Positions 44,759 to 54,788 of a stretch of 64,000 bases of DNA are shown here, in pieces; position 1 is the stretch's first letter, and each line of letters starts with the position of its first letter. The notes beneath the pieces are model-generated. The model saw only the letters and a list, made by a program, of their open reading frames with translations. It was not told the origin of the DNA and did not search any database. The stretch spans positions 248,001-312,000 of the forward strand of contig NZ_JAHCTA010000005.1 of the NCBI RefSeq assembly GCF_018474025.1. Direction: 5' to 3'. Position numbers and translations under genes: made by a program. This stretch comes from Alteromonas oceanisediminis (GTDB lineage Bacteria > Pseudomonadota > Gammaproteobacteria > Enterobacterales > Alteromonadaceae).

Positions 44759-47410
44759 ATGAAAAAAACCAAGCTTAGTTGCGCGATACTCTCGGCCTTT
44801 GCAGCTACCTCACTTTATGCACAGGAAACCTCTGTGCCACCCAAAGCGCAAATCGAAACCATTGAAGTCACTGCGACTAAACGCACCGAATCTATTCAGG
44901 ACATCCCTGTCTCGGTTAGCGCACTGAATGGTCAGGCATTAGAAAACTTAGGCGTAGATAACTTTCAGGATTATGTCGAGTTTCTACCAAACGTGGTGTT
45001 TCAGGGCACCGGCCCAGGCCAAAACGAAATTTACATTCGTGGGGCAGCCACAACACAAACCAATATCTCAGTTTCATCTGTACAAGCGCTGCAACCTTCA
45101 GTTGCGTTTTACTTAGACGAGCAGCCGGTGTCGATGCAAGGGCGTAATCTCGACATCTTTGCCACTGATATTCAGCGCGTCGAAGTGCTTCCGGGGCCGC
45201 AAGGCACGCTTTTTGGCGCAAGCTCACAAGCCGGTACGGTGCGAATGATCACCAACAAACCTGACCATAGCGGTTTTTCGGCAGGGGTTGATACTGATAT
45301 TGGTTTCACCAAAGGCGGTGAAATGAGCAATACCGTTGAGGCGTATTTTAACTTCGCGATCAGCGACGATCTTGCAGTACGTGTGGCGGCCTACAACGAT
45401 AACCAAGGTGGCTGGATTGATAACGTGCTCAACGTGCCGGGTGAGGGTGGCTATATTGGCAGTGCAGTGGTGATTGACCGCATCTCAGGCGGCGTATTAA
45501 GTGACCCGGAAAACACGCCGGTTGTGTCACCTGAAAATGATTTATTGGTTGAAGATGATTTCAACGACGCCGTCTATTCCGGCGCGCGGTTTGGTCTATC
45601 CTATCTGTTCAACGATGATTGGTCACTATTGGTTCAGCATACCCAGCAAACGCTGGAGACCGAAGGCGTTTTCTCTTACGACCCGAATTTAGCCGGTGAG
45701 AGTTCAACCAACCGCTTTGTGCCCGAAAATAACGATGACGAATTTGGACTCACGACATGGACTCTCAAAGGGCGTTTAGAGCAGTTGGAGTTAGTGTATA
45801 CCGGTGGTTTCTTAGACCGCGATATTGAATCAAACATTGACTACACCGGTTATACCAATGGTGGATTGTTTGCTGCCTACTACGTGTGTAATCACTATGA
45901 AGCGGCAACGCCTGACGATGAAATTTGCTTAGATCCAACAAAATTCTACAAAGAAGATACAAACGCTAGCCGGATCACGCACGAGTTTCGGGTCAACACA
46001 TCCGCTGATCGTGAATGGCGAGTCACGGCAGGTATTTTCTATGATTCACAAGATCTCGAAACGGTGGGTAAATTTAATATTGCCAATACTGACCTCGGTT
46101 TTTTTACTGATCTTGCCAGAACCACGGTGGGGACTGAGGGCATTAACAGCAACGGTGGGCCTTTCGAGCCTTCGATCAGCTTTGTTAATGACGTTACCCA
46201 CACGATTGATCAAATCGCCGTATTTGGCCAGTTTGAATACGATTTGACTGACACACTAACGGCCACAATCGGTGCGCGTTGGTACGAGATTGATGACATT
46301 TATAAAGGCTCAACCACAACGGTTGATGTAAGCCGGCGTATTCGTGCGTTTGGTACGCTTGACCCTGATGAACTGGCTGCCGTTGGTGAAGACCCAGCAT
46401 TAATCGATCAGGCGATTGCAAATGGGCAACTCGATGTAAGCCTCCTGGATGACGATGGTACGCTAACGGTTGATGATACTATTCTGAAAGCGTCTTTGGA
46501 TTGGAAGGTGACCGATGACGTATTGTTATTTGCAACCTATTCAGAAGGTTTCCGTCCGCCGGTGACTAACCGTGTGGGTGGCGGTTTGGCGTCTAATCAG
46601 AATGGCGCATTCGAGAACTTCCGTATTCCCGTTTATTCCTTGACCGATACACTGGACAATTACGAATTAGGCATGAAGGGTGATTTCTTAGATGGCATCT
46701 TACGTGTGAATGCAACAGCCTTTTACTCTGATATAACCGATCTCCAAACGTCTCGTTTCGACCCAACGAATATCAGTTTCTTAGTCTTTACTGACAACGT
46801 GGGCGATGCTGAAATCCGCGGCGTGGATGCAGACATTACCTGGTTAGCGACAGACAATCTTGTGATCAACGGTGCGTTAAGTTTATTAGACACTGAGCTG
46901 ACCAGCATTAACCCTGAACTGGCTGGTATCGCGCCAGGCGTCGGTGCAGAACTGCCGTACTCAGCAGATTTGTCAGGCAATATTCGTGCACGTTACTTCT
47001 ATGAAATAGACGGCGGACTCACCGGGTACGTTAACGGTTCACTGGCCTATACAGGCGACCGTTTGGCGGGTTTGAAGATGGATGCTTATGTGATTGAAGA
47101 TGCTACCCAATTGATTTACGGAACCGGTTCGGGCTTGCCCATCCAGCAGGAAGCGGCGGTGTACGATGGCGTCACTTACACAGACAGCAATGGTGAAACG
47201 TTTAGAGGCGGTCGCTATGTTCAGGAAAGCTACTTTATTGCAAATCTCGCCTTCGGCGTGACGAACGATGAATGGAAAGCTGAACTGTATGTTGATAATG
47301 TGTTTGACGAACGTGGTGTGCAGTATATTGATAATCAGCAATTTACACCCAAAGTAGTTACCAATCGCCCCAGAACGGTCGGTTTGCGGTTGTCATACGA
47401 CTTTTATTAA
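44759..47410 (+). CDS. TonB-dependent outer-membrane receptor (second)
   Basis: An 883-aa outer-membrane transporter. Signal peptide MKKTKLSCAILSAFAATSLYAQ, TonB box IETIEVTATKR, plug (about 45-175) with IYIRGAATTQTN and VEVLPGPQGTLFGASSQAGTVRMIT, then a barrel ending in LRLSYDFY. The plug has VLPGPQGT in place of the commoner VLRGPQGT, and the barrel has long Asp-rich loops (PENDLLVEDDFND). It is divergent from the betT-marR operon and followed by a strong terminator. The substrate is unknown. Confidence 0.92.
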   Translation: MKKTKLSCAILSAFAATSLYAQETSVPPKAQIETIEVTATKRTESIQDIPVSVSALNGQALENLGVDNFQDYVEFLPNVVFQGTGPGQNEIYIRGAATTQTNISVSSVQALQPSVAFYLDEQPVSMQGRNLDIFATDIQRVEVLPGPQGTLFGASSQAGTVRMITNKPDHSGFSAGVDTDIGFTKGGEMSNTVEAYFNFAISDDLAVRVAAYNDNQGGWIDNVLNVPGEGGYIGSAVVIDRISGGVLSDPENTPVVSPENDLLVEDDFNDAVYSGARFGLSYLFNDDWSLLVQHTQQTLETEGVFSYDPNLAGESSTNRFVPENNDDEFGLTTWTLKGRLEQLELVYTGGFLDRDIESNIDYTGYTNGGLFAAYYVCNHYEAATPDDEICLDPTKFYKEDTNASRITHEFRVNTSADREWRVTAGIFYDSQDLETVGKFNIANTDLGFFTDLARTTVGTEGINSNGGPFEPSISFVNDVTHTIDQIAVFGQFEYDLTDTLTATIGARWYEIDDIYKGSTTTVDVSRRIRAFGTLDPDELAAVGEDPALIDQAIANGQLDVSLLDDDGTLTVDDTILKASLDWKVTDDVLLFATYSEGFRPPVTNRVGGGLASNQNGAFENFRIPVYSLTDTLDNYELGMKGDFLDGILRVNATAFYSDITDLQTSRFDPTNISFLVFTDNVGDAEIRGVDADITWLATDNLVINGALSLLDTELTSINPELAGIAPGVGAELPYSADLSGNIRARYFYEIDGGLTGYVNGSLAYTGDRLAGLKMDAYVIEDATQLIYGTGSGLPIQQEAAVYDGVTYTDSNGETFRGGRYVQESYFIANLAFGVTNDEWKAELYVDNVFDERGVQYIDNQQFTPKVVTNRPRTVGLRLSYDFY

Positions 47411-47464
47411 GCGTTGCTAATCGCTCCTCGTAAGAGGGGGGATGGCGCGCAAAAATAAAATGGT

Positions 47465-47497
47465 AAGGGGCAAAGAGGTTTGATTTGCCCCTTTTTT
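47465..47497 (+). terminator. Intrinsic terminator after the second TonB receptor
   Basis: AAGGGGCAAA and TTTGCCCCTT form a perfect 10-bp stem with a 9-base loop, followed by a run of T residues to 47497. It begins 54 bases after the receptor stop. Confidence 0.92.
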
Positions 47498-47515
47498 AAT
47501 GGCAGTAATGCATAG

Positions 47516-47532
47516 GATGCGCGCAGCGCATC
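47516..47532 (+). other. Small GC-rich hairpin before the TPR-sulfotransferase gene
   Basis: GATGCGC and GCGCATC form a perfect 7-bp stem with loop GCA, 46 bases before the GTG start of the next gene. It could shape the 5' untranslated region; there is no other evidence for function. Confidence 0.35.
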
Positions 47533-47578
47533 GCCGGCTTGAATCAACTACGCTCCCAATCAAAAAAGTAAGGTCACC

Positions 47579-49543
47579 GTGCAAAAATCCGACAGTCCTG
47601 TAAATTCAGTCAAACAAGCCATTACACAGGGGCAGTTTGCGCAGGCAATAGAACTCGCCAATGTAGCCATTTCCGGCAATTCGCTCGCCGAGCAAGAGCA
47701 TCGGGATATCCTGTATTTGCAATGTGTGGCGCATCGGCAGCATCAGCAGCCCGAGAGGGCTATCGCTGTCGCGCAGACTTTATTAGCGCGCAATCCCGAT
47801 CATGCCCGGGTTTATCAAGAAATGGGCTATGCTCAGCAAGCGCTGGGTCAAAAGCAACTTGCTGCGTCCGCCTTCTATCAAGCGACCCTACGTAACCCAT
47901 CGTTAGTTGGTAGCTGGCGTGCTCTGTCCACACTATATCCCGCTTTAGGTAATCCCTCAGCGGCGGAATATGCGCAACAACAAGTGGCCTATTTAAGCGC
48001 GTTACCCCGTGAAATTTTAGGGGCCAGAGACCTTATGCACGAAGGCGACCTCAAGCTCGCCGATCAGGTCTGTCGTCAATTTTTACAACGGCATAAACAC
48101 CATGTGGAAGGTATGCTGCTGCTTGCTGAGATTGGGATTAAGCTCAAGTTATACACAGAAGCTGAGTTTCTACTTGAGAGCAGCATGGAACTGTATCCTG
48201 ACCATCGGGCTACCGGTATCGAATACCTTAAGTTGCTGGCGAAGATGGGTAAGTTCCAAAAAGCGCATGATTGCGCTCAAACCTTATTAGCGGCAACACC
48301 GAACAGCCCTACACTGCTCGTTGCGAAAGCCAGCGCAATGGTGGGGTTGGGCGAGTTAGACGGCGCTGTGGAGACATACCGGCACGTGTTGCAGCACAAT
48401 GAGCGTCAACCGAATGTCTATTTATTGCTAGGTCATGCGCTCAAAGCGCGTGGTGATTTTGATGACGCTATTGCTGCTTATCAGCGTGCTTACGCAATCA
48501 AACCGGATTTAGGTGATGCTTACTGGAGCTTAGCGAACACCAAAACGTACCAATTCACTGAGGCGGAGCGCGCTAAGCTACTCACATTATCCGAATCAGC
48601 AGAGACTGAAATAGACGATAAAATTCATATGCATTTTGCGTTAGGTAAGGCGTTTGAAGATAGCCAACTGTTCGAACAGTCATTTACCCATTATGCGCAG
48701 GGAAATCAGTTGAAACAGTCGCAATTGCAATATGATCCCCGCTTCATTGAAGAGCAGGTGACGGCACAGATGACTGCGATGACAGCCGAGGTGTTTGAGC
48801 ATCACAATAGCGCCGGTCATCCGGCACAGGACCCAATCTTTATCGTTGGGCTACCTCGCGCAGGTTCAACCTTACTGGAACAGATCCTTGCTTCGCATTC
48901 GATGGTCGATGGCACGATGGAATTGCACAACATTTTAGCGTTGGTGTCTCGACTGCGTGGGCAAAAAGTGGCTTATCCAGCATTGCTGAAGTCCTTAGAT
49001 CCTGACTATCTGGCACGGTTCGGCCAGCAGTATTTAGATGAAACCAAGGTGTATCGCAGCGGTGCTCCGTTGTTTATCGACAAAATGCCGAACAATTTTG
49101 TTCATATCGGATTGATTAAACTGATCTTGCCGAATGCCAAAATTATTGACGCACGGCGCGACCCCATGGCGTGTTGCTTCAGTGGCTTCAAGCAGTTGTT
49201 TGGTGAGGGCCAGGAATTCACTTACAGTCTAACCAACATTGGCCGCTACTATCGGGCATACACGCGGTTGATGGCGCATTGGGACAACGTGCTTCCGGGG
49301 GCTGTATTACGCGTGCAACATGAGGACGTGATTGACGATCTTGAAGGTCAGGTGAAACGCATACTGGCGTATTGCAACTTGCCTTTCGAGCCTCAATGCC
49401 TTTCATTTCATCAAACGCGCCGCGTGATTAAAACGCCAAGCTCCGAGCAGGTCCGCCAGCCTATTTATCGCTCCGGCCTGAAGCAATGGGAAAATTTCAG
49501 TCAATATTTGGATGAATTAACCGATGTTTTGTCTTCAGGTTAG
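47579..49543 (+). CDS. TPR-repeat sulfotransferase
   Basis: A 654-aa fusion of tetratricopeptide repeats (about residues 10-330, for example DLGDAYWSLANTKTY) with a C-terminal sulfotransferase domain (about 415-645). The PAPS-binding P-loop is in FIVGLPRAGSTLLEQI, near residue 423, with the 3'-phosphate segment DARRDPMACCFSGFKQ. The start is GTG 47579 with AAGG 7 bases upstream. No signal peptide is seen, so it is likely cytoplasmic. TPR-sulfotransferases of this kind are frequent in marine gammaproteobacteria; the acceptor (glycan, lipid, or peptide) is unknown. Confidence 0.85.
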   Translation: MQKSDSPVNSVKQAITQGQFAQAIELANVAISGNSLAEQEHRDILYLQCVAHRQHQQPERAIAVAQTLLARNPDHARVYQEMGYAQQALGQKQLAASAFYQATLRNPSLVGSWRALSTLYPALGNPSAAEYAQQQVAYLSALPREILGARDLMHEGDLKLADQVCRQFLQRHKHHVEGMLLLAEIGIKLKLYTEAEFLLESSMELYPDHRATGIEYLKLLAKMGKFQKAHDCAQTLLAATPNSPTLLVAKASAMVGLGELDGAVETYRHVLQHNERQPNVYLLLGHALKARGDFDDAIAAYQRAYAIKPDLGDAYWSLANTKTYQFTEAERAKLLTLSESAETEIDDKIHMHFALGKAFEDSQLFEQSFTHYAQGNQLKQSQLQYDPRFIEEQVTAQMTAMTAEVFEHHNSAGHPAQDPIFIVGLPRAGSTLLEQILASHSMVDGTMELHNILALVSRLRGQKVAYPALLKSLDPDYLARFGQQYLDETKVYRSGAPLFIDKMPNNFVHIGLIKLILPNAKIIDARRDPMACCFSGFKQLFGEGQEFTYSLTNIGRYYRAYTRLMAHWDNVLPGAVLRVQHEDVIDDLEGQVKRILAYCNLPFEPQCLSFHQTRRVIKTPSSEQVRQPIYRSGLKQWENFSQYLDELTDVLSSG

Positions 49544-49600
49544 ACCGAGTCTATATGCTATGCTAGGCGATAGGATCGGGTTGGAAGAGATAACGAAACG

Positions 49601-50287
49601 ATGACACGACGGATCAATCGAATGAGCCCCATGTGGCTCTCGGTGCTTGTAATTGTCATGTTGGTGCAAGCGACCGCTGGCGCTGAAGAAGCCAAGCCGC
49701 CGCCCCTCGACCCAAAATATGAAGGTGAGCATGTATTCGCCTTGGCGAGTAGCGAGTCCGACCTTTTTGCAACCTATCTACCTGCATTGCAAGACCCAAA
49801 AAATCAGCAGCTTCTGTATTTGGTCGATGCAAAGGGAGCTAACTTATTCTATCTCGTGCGCGATGCCGATCGAGTGACTATTAAAACACGCTCGTTCAAT
49901 CTGGAACGGCTGATCCGAAATGAGTCTGTGCAGATTGAGGTTGATGTGTGGTTAGGCTCTGATATAACCGAAAGTAAGCCCATCTATACCGCCGTGCCGG
50001 TCAATTTTGTCAAACAGCTTTACCATCGTAAACTCGAAGGGCTTGAGCCTTCAGGGTTGCGCCAAACTTACGACATCGTCGAGCTGCCAAATCGAGACCG
50101 CATACTGATCCACAAAATAAAACACACACCCAGTTTTGACCACATCGTGCTTGTAGAGGAAGCAAAGAACTGCGTAACACAGTTTTTTACCTCCAGTGCG
50201 TCGCCGAAAGAAGAGGAGTTGTTGATGAAACTGCTGTTTTGCGGATCGATAAAACCTCTTTATTTTGAAGCGGATGCGTTCAAATAG
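49601..50287 (+). CDS. Exported hypothetical protein
   Basis: A 228-residue protein with a signal peptide (core MSPMWLSVLVIVMLVQATAGAEE; ATG 49601 or 49622 could start it). The mature part is rich in alternating hydrophobic strands, and has two cysteines late in the chain (NCVTQF, LFCGSI). No family is recognised. It lies 57 bases after the sulfotransferase gene and 75 bases before a DUF5916-type gene on the same strand, so co-expression with either is possible. Confidence 0.65.
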   Translation: MTRRINRMSPMWLSVLVIVMLVQATAGAEEAKPPPLDPKYEGEHVFALASSESDLFATYLPALQDPKNQQLLYLVDAKGANLFYLVRDADRVTIKTRSFNLERLIRNESVQIEVDVWLGSDITESKPIYTAVPVNFVKQLYHRKLEGLEPSGLRQTYDIVELPNRDRILIHKIKHTPSFDHIVLVEEAKNCVTQFFTSSASPKEEELLMKLLFCGSIKPLYFEADAFK

Positions 50288-50362
50288 TTGGTTTTTAAGT
50301 GTGAATACCCTACCCTAGCAACGGTAATTGCTTTGTACTAAAAAAACACACTTGGACATCCC

Positions 50363-52687
50363 ATGAAGTTTGGTTTTATAAGAATAATAATATCCTTAGC
50401 GGCAACCCTTACGCATCTCTGTGTTTACAGTGACCCTGTTGAAGGATCTTTAGCTATCCCCCTGCTTGAGAATGCTGCGGTTATCGACGGTGAGCTTAAT
50501 GAGCCCCAATGGAAGCTGGCGGCCAAACGTGAACTGATTTATGTTACCGAGCCGTTTGAAAACACGATATCCCCGGTAAAGACAGACGTCTTCATTTATG
50601 AAGACGGAGATACCCTTTTTGTTGCCTTCGTTGCGGACGATCCAGAGCCAGACAACATTCGCGCTTTCTATCGTGACCGCGACCTCATTTTTGGTGACGA
50701 TCTCGTTGGTCTCAAGTTAGATACGTTCAACGACAGCCGTTTGGCCTATCAGTTTTTCGTTAATCCCTTTGGCGTACAGGCTGATCTGATTGAAAATGAA
50801 ATGACCGGCAACGAGAGTGACGCATGGAATGCCATCTGGGAATCAGCCGGAAAAATTACTGAAACCGGTTATGTGGTCGAAATGGCGTTGCCGCTGCGCA
50901 TCATGAATTTCAACGAGAATGATGAAACCAAAACTTGGGGCGCCGAGTTTTTGCGCTTCTATCCGCGTGAAGATGAGCTGCGCATTTCCGACATGAAACG
51001 CGACCGTGATAACTCATGTTTCTTATGTCAAATGGGCGAAGTATCAGGCTTTGAAACTGCAAAGCAGAGCAACAATTTAGCCATAGTGCCCACCATTGTG
51101 GCGGGCAAGTCACGGTCTCGAGACATCTACTCGACGCGTGACTGGGAATATGATGATAATCAGGAAGTTGGCCTCGACGTGAACTGGGGCATTACACCTG
51201 AGTTTACCCTTCAGGCCACATTCAATCCCGATTTCTCTCAGGTGGAGTCGGATGTCGCACAACTGAGCATCAACAATACGTTTGCTTTGTTCTTTGACGA
51301 ACAGCGACCATTCTTCACCGAAAATGCTGATTATTTTTCGTCGAATTTGAACTTAGTTTACACGCGCAATATCGGTTCGCCAGATTACGGCGCGAAAGTG
51401 ACAGGACGGGTGGATGACCATTCCATTGGTGTGTTTCTGGCGAACGATGAGTCGACCACCTTTTTAGTGCCGGGAAATTTGGGCTCTTCGGTGGCGGTGT
51501 TGGATGAAGAGTCAACCAACGCGGCCATCCGGTATCGTTACGATCTTAGTGATGATCTGTCACTGGGGGTTGTGAGTACACTGCGCCAAGCGGGTGACTA
51601 TCATAATTACGTGAATGGCGCAGACGTGCGGTATTTGATTTCTGAAACTGACACCCTGCGCGCGCAGGTGGTTGTATCGGACACGCAGTATCCGACGGAG
51701 TTGTTTCGGGATTTTTGCTTCGATGGGCAATGTGCTGACAATGAGGCATTTACTGAAGAAGCTTTGCGTACTGCCAATGCCGAGGCATTTTCAGGGCTAT
51801 CCTACCGTGTTAACTATAGCCATGAGGAACGCAACTGGTTTTTCAATGCGGCGCATTATGCCAACGGCGAAGACTTTCGCGCAGACTTGGGCTTTGTGTC
51901 GCAGATTGATCACAATAAAACCGTTGTGGGCGGTGGTTACCTATGGTGGAGCCAAACCAGTTGGTGGAACCGTCTTCGCTTGAATGGAGACTGGGATATA
52001 ACCCACAACGATAACGGTGAGTTGATTGAACAGGAAGTGGAAGTGTTTTTCAGTGTTCGCGGCGATTATCAAACATTTTGGGAAGTGGGATACGTTGACC
52101 GCGCCCGTGTTGGTTTGCGGTTAGATTCCGCTTCCTTGGCCATTGATGGCAACACCGACCGTTTCGACGAGCGTCAGTACCGAAGCTATTTTGAAGTGCA
52201 GCCAAATGAAACCGTGTATTTTAATGTGATCGCAAGCCAAGGTGATGCCATTGATTTCGCCAACAATCGGCTCGGTGAGCAACTATTGGTAGAAAGTGAG
52301 GTTGAGCTGAATTTAGGGCAGCATCTTTTTGTCGGATTATACGGCCTTTACAACGACTTCGAATCAAACGATGCGGCGTTGTTTGAGGCCCATTTGGCCG
52401 ATTTACGGCTGACTTACCAGTTTAATACGCGCCAGTTTGTGCGCCTAATTTTGGCCTATTCGAATATTGAGCGAAACTTAGAGAATTACAACCCTAATCT
52501 TGCCGGGCGGCTCGATGCTGACGCGCAAGATGTGGGCTGGCAATTGCTTTATAGCTATAAGTTGAACCCATTGACCAAATTTTTTGTCGGCATCTCTGAC
52601 ACACGATTTAATGACGATAGCCTGCGCCGCCTGACCAGCGCCGAGCAATCGGTGTTCATGAAATTCAGTTATGCGTGGTTGCAATAG
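50363..52687 (+). CDS. DUF5916-type outer-membrane protein with CBM9-like N-terminus
   Basis: A 774-aa exported protein. After a signal peptide (about 1-25) the region 30-210 resembles the CBM9/DOMON-like fold (IDGELNEPQWKLA, VFIYEDGDTLFVAFVADDPEP, YVVEMALPLRIMNF), a carbohydrate-binding module. Residues 230-774 are alternating strands ending in FMKFSYAWLQ, consistent with an outer-membrane beta-barrel, including QATFNPDFSQVESD, typical of DUF5916. Proteins of this group occur near TonB systems in marine bacteria; their molecular role is not established. No obvious terminator follows. Confidence 0.82.
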   Translation: MKFGFIRIIISLAATLTHLCVYSDPVEGSLAIPLLENAAVIDGELNEPQWKLAAKRELIYVTEPFENTISPVKTDVFIYEDGDTLFVAFVADDPEPDNIRAFYRDRDLIFGDDLVGLKLDTFNDSRLAYQFFVNPFGVQADLIENEMTGNESDAWNAIWESAGKITETGYVVEMALPLRIMNFNENDETKTWGAEFLRFYPREDELRISDMKRDRDNSCFLCQMGEVSGFETAKQSNNLAIVPTIVAGKSRSRDIYSTRDWEYDDNQEVGLDVNWGITPEFTLQATFNPDFSQVESDVAQLSINNTFALFFDEQRPFFTENADYFSSNLNLVYTRNIGSPDYGAKVTGRVDDHSIGVFLANDESTTFLVPGNLGSSVAVLDEESTNAAIRYRYDLSDDLSLGVVSTLRQAGDYHNYVNGADVRYLISETDTLRAQVVVSDTQYPTELFRDFCFDGQCADNEAFTEEALRTANAEAFSGLSYRVNYSHEERNWFFNAAHYANGEDFRADLGFVSQIDHNKTVVGGGYLWWSQTSWWNRLRLNGDWDITHNDNGELIEQEVEVFFSVRGDYQTFWEVGYVDRARVGLRLDSASLAIDGNTDRFDERQYRSYFEVQPNETVYFNVIASQGDAIDFANNRLGEQLLVESEVELNLGQHLFVGLYGLYNDFESNDAALFEAHLADLRLTYQFNTRQFVRLILAYSNIERNLENYNPNLAGRLDADAQDVGWQLLYSYKLNPLTKFFVGISDTRFNDDSLRRLTSAEQSVFMKFSYAWLQ

Positions 52688-52728
52688 CGTCGCAGATATC
52701 TCTGCAAGCAGGGCACGCTGGTCGTGCC

Positions 52729-53214
52729 CTAAATAAACCGCTGCCACTCAGGACGATGTTGCTTTAACCACGCTTTGTCCTCCTCCGATTCCATAAAGCT
52801 GAAGTCTTCAAAATCGAATCCGGGTGCGACACTGCACCCAACAAAAGAATAATCGCCGCTTGTCTCAGCAGCCTGCCAATGGCCAGCCCGGATGATATGC
52901 ACATAATCGGCTCCCGCGCCAATGGTGATCGATTTCATTTGAGGCTCAGCGGACTGGCAGAGTTGGCCATCGTCGCAGGTTATTTCGTACAGGCTTAGTG
53001 GCGCACCGGCGTAAAAATTCCAGACCTCGTCATGCCACACTCGGTGGAAGCGGCTACATTCCCCATGGGTTAACAAAAAGTAGATATGCGTAAGTGCGGG
53101 TCGTGATTTGCCGTGGTGTTGAGACTCGACCTGCGCGGGTGAGCGATAGACTTCGCCATAATAGCCACCTTCCGGATGAGGTTTGAGTTTAAATTGGTCA
53201 ATTATTGATTGCAT
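52729..53214 (-). CDS. Cupin-family protein (DUF985)
   Basis: A 161-aa single-domain cupin of the DUF985 family. Conserved stretches are LKPHPEGGYYGEVYRS, THIYFLLTHGECSRFHRV with metal-site-like residues, DEVWNFYAGAPL and GCSVAPGFDFEDF. ATG 53214 is preferred to the TTG at 53223. The biochemical role is unknown; some relatives act on sugar nucleotides. It is convergent with the DUF5916 gene and divergent from qmcA. Confidence 0.85.
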   Translation of the reverse strand: MQSIIDQFKLKPHPEGGYYGEVYRSPAQVESQHHGKSRPALTHIYFLLTHGECSRFHRVWHDEVWNFYAGAPLSLYEITCDDGQLCQSAEPQMKSITIGAGADYVHIIRAGHWQAAETSGDYSFVGCSVAPGFDFEDFSFMESEEDKAWLKQHRPEWQRFI

Positions 53215-53358
53215 ATTGTTCAACAGTTCTAGTCACAAAGGCTGAATAGTGCTATACATTCGCAAGCTATAGCAAGTGGTGTCTCATTTTGCGCACAGCT
53301 TGCTGGCTGGCGACCATCGCGTCGTACGGAAGAACACCTAACAATAAGGATATTCACC

Positions 53359-54306
53359 ATGCAGTTCCTGCTTGATTATGTACTGACATACCAAGTTTTC
53401 TTACTCATTTTTGTAATCATTCTGCTGCGCTCATCGATTAAATTTGTGCCACAGAATCGCGCATTTTTGATTGAGCGATTCGGCAAGTACCAATCTACCA
53501 AAGAAGCGGGCTTAAACTTCATTATGCCGTTTATTGACCGCGTAGCGTCTGACCGCTCACTCAAGGAGCAGGCGGTTGACGTTCCCGAGCAGAGCGCAAT
53601 CACTAAAGACAACATCTCACTCAGTGTCGATGGTGTGCTGTATTTCCGTGTACTTGACCCTTACAAAGCGACCTACGGCGTAGATAACTACGTATTCGCA
53701 GTAACTCAATTGGCGCAAACCACCATGCGCTCTGAACTGGGCAAAATGGAGTTGGACAAAACGTTTGAAGAGCGGGATCTGCTGAATACGAATATCGTGT
53801 CGGCGATTAATCAAGCGAGCGGTCCATGGGGTATTCAGGTTCTGCGCTATGAAATAAAAGATATTGTGCCGCCCAATTCCGTGATGGAAGCCATGGAAGC
53901 ACAAATGAAAGCTGAGCGGGTGAAGCGGGCACAGATTCTTGAATCTGAGGGCGATCGTCAAGCTGCAATCAATCGTGCTGAGGGCGAAAAAGCCGCCGTT
54001 GTGCTAGCAGCAGAAGCGGATAAGTCAGAGCAAATTTTGCGCGCTGAAGGTGAGGCTCAAGCCATTATTGCCGTTGCGCAGGCACAGGCCGAAGCACTGA
54101 CCAAAGTGGGTAAAGCGGCAAATACTGAAGAAGGTCAAAAAGCGGTTGAGTTAGACTTGGCCACCAAAGCCATCGAAGCGAAGCGCGCAATCGCAGATGA
54201 GTCATCGGTTGTCTTGTTGCCAGACGGCGCCACTGAGCCCGGCAGTATTGTGGCGCAGGCAATGACGATTATCCAGCGTCTCAATGCAACACAGAAACAA
54301 GGATAG
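53359..54306 (+). CDS. qmcA: SPFH/band-7 membrane protein (paraslipin, QmcA-like)
   Basis: A 315-aa protein with one N-terminal membrane helix (about 5-24), an SPFH domain (about 28-190: FVPQNRAFLIERFGKYQST, EQAVDVPEQSAITKDN) and an Ala/Glu-rich coiled coil (about 190-270) typical of stomatin-like microdomain proteins. It oligomerises in the inner membrane and is usually paired with an NfeD-type partner, which is the next gene here, seven bases away. In E. coli QmcA cooperates with FtsH-linked quality control; the role here is inferred. Confidence 0.92.
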   Translation: MQFLLDYVLTYQVFLLIFVIILLRSSIKFVPQNRAFLIERFGKYQSTKEAGLNFIMPFIDRVASDRSLKEQAVDVPEQSAITKDNISLSVDGVLYFRVLDPYKATYGVDNYVFAVTQLAQTTMRSELGKMELDKTFEERDLLNTNIVSAINQASGPWGIQVLRYEIKDIVPPNSVMEAMEAQMKAERVKRAQILESEGDRQAAINRAEGEKAAVVLAAEADKSEQILRAEGEAQAIIAVAQAQAEALTKVGKAANTEEGQKAVELDLATKAIEAKRAIADESSVVLLPDGATEPGSIVAQAMTIIQRLNATQKQG

Positions 54307-54313
54307 GTAGTAC

Positions 54314-54775
54314 ATGAATTGGATGTTGTCGAACCTAGCGGAAACACTGCTTATCATCGGCCTGGTGCTGCTGGGCGTAGAGATTATTGTGTTAGGTTTT
54401 AGTACGTTTATTTTGTTTTTTGTCGGCATTTCAGCATTGATAACGGCGGCATTGTTGCAGTTTGCATTGATACCCGACAACTGGCAAAGCGCGTTACTCA
54501 GCGTCGCCATCGTCACTACTGTGCTGGCAGCAACCTTGTGGCGCTCACTGAAAAAGATGCAGTCCAGAGTGGACAAAACCCGCGCGGCGAGTGATTTAAT
54601 TGGTTATCGCTTCTTGCTGGTAGACGACGTAGCGCCGAACAAACCAAGCCTGCATCATTACTCTGGGATCGCATGGAAATTGCGATGTAAAGAACCGATT
54701 AAAGCCGGCACGTGGGTTGAAGTTGTTCAGGCAGACGTAGGCGAGTTTGCTATCCGCCCACGTTATGACCTGTAA
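54314..54775 (+). CDS. NfeD-family membrane partner of the SPFH protein
   Basis: A 153-aa protein with two or three N-terminal membrane helices (about 8-75) and a C-terminal OB-fold (about 90-150, ending VVQADVGEFAIRPR). This is the short NfeD1b type (YbbJ-like) without the ClpP-class serine protease domain. It lies seven bases after qmcA, forming the standard SPFH-NfeD operon. A perfect palindrome follows the stop. Confidence 0.9.
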   Translation: MNWMLSNLAETLLIIGLVLLGVEIIVLGFSTFILFFVGISALITAALLQFALIPDNWQSALLSVAIVTTVLAATLWRSLKKMQSRVDKTRAASDLIGYRFLLVDDVAPNKPSLHHYSGIAWKLRCKEPIKAGTWVEVVQADVGEFAIRPRYDL

Positions 54776-54788
54776 CAGCAGAATGCTC

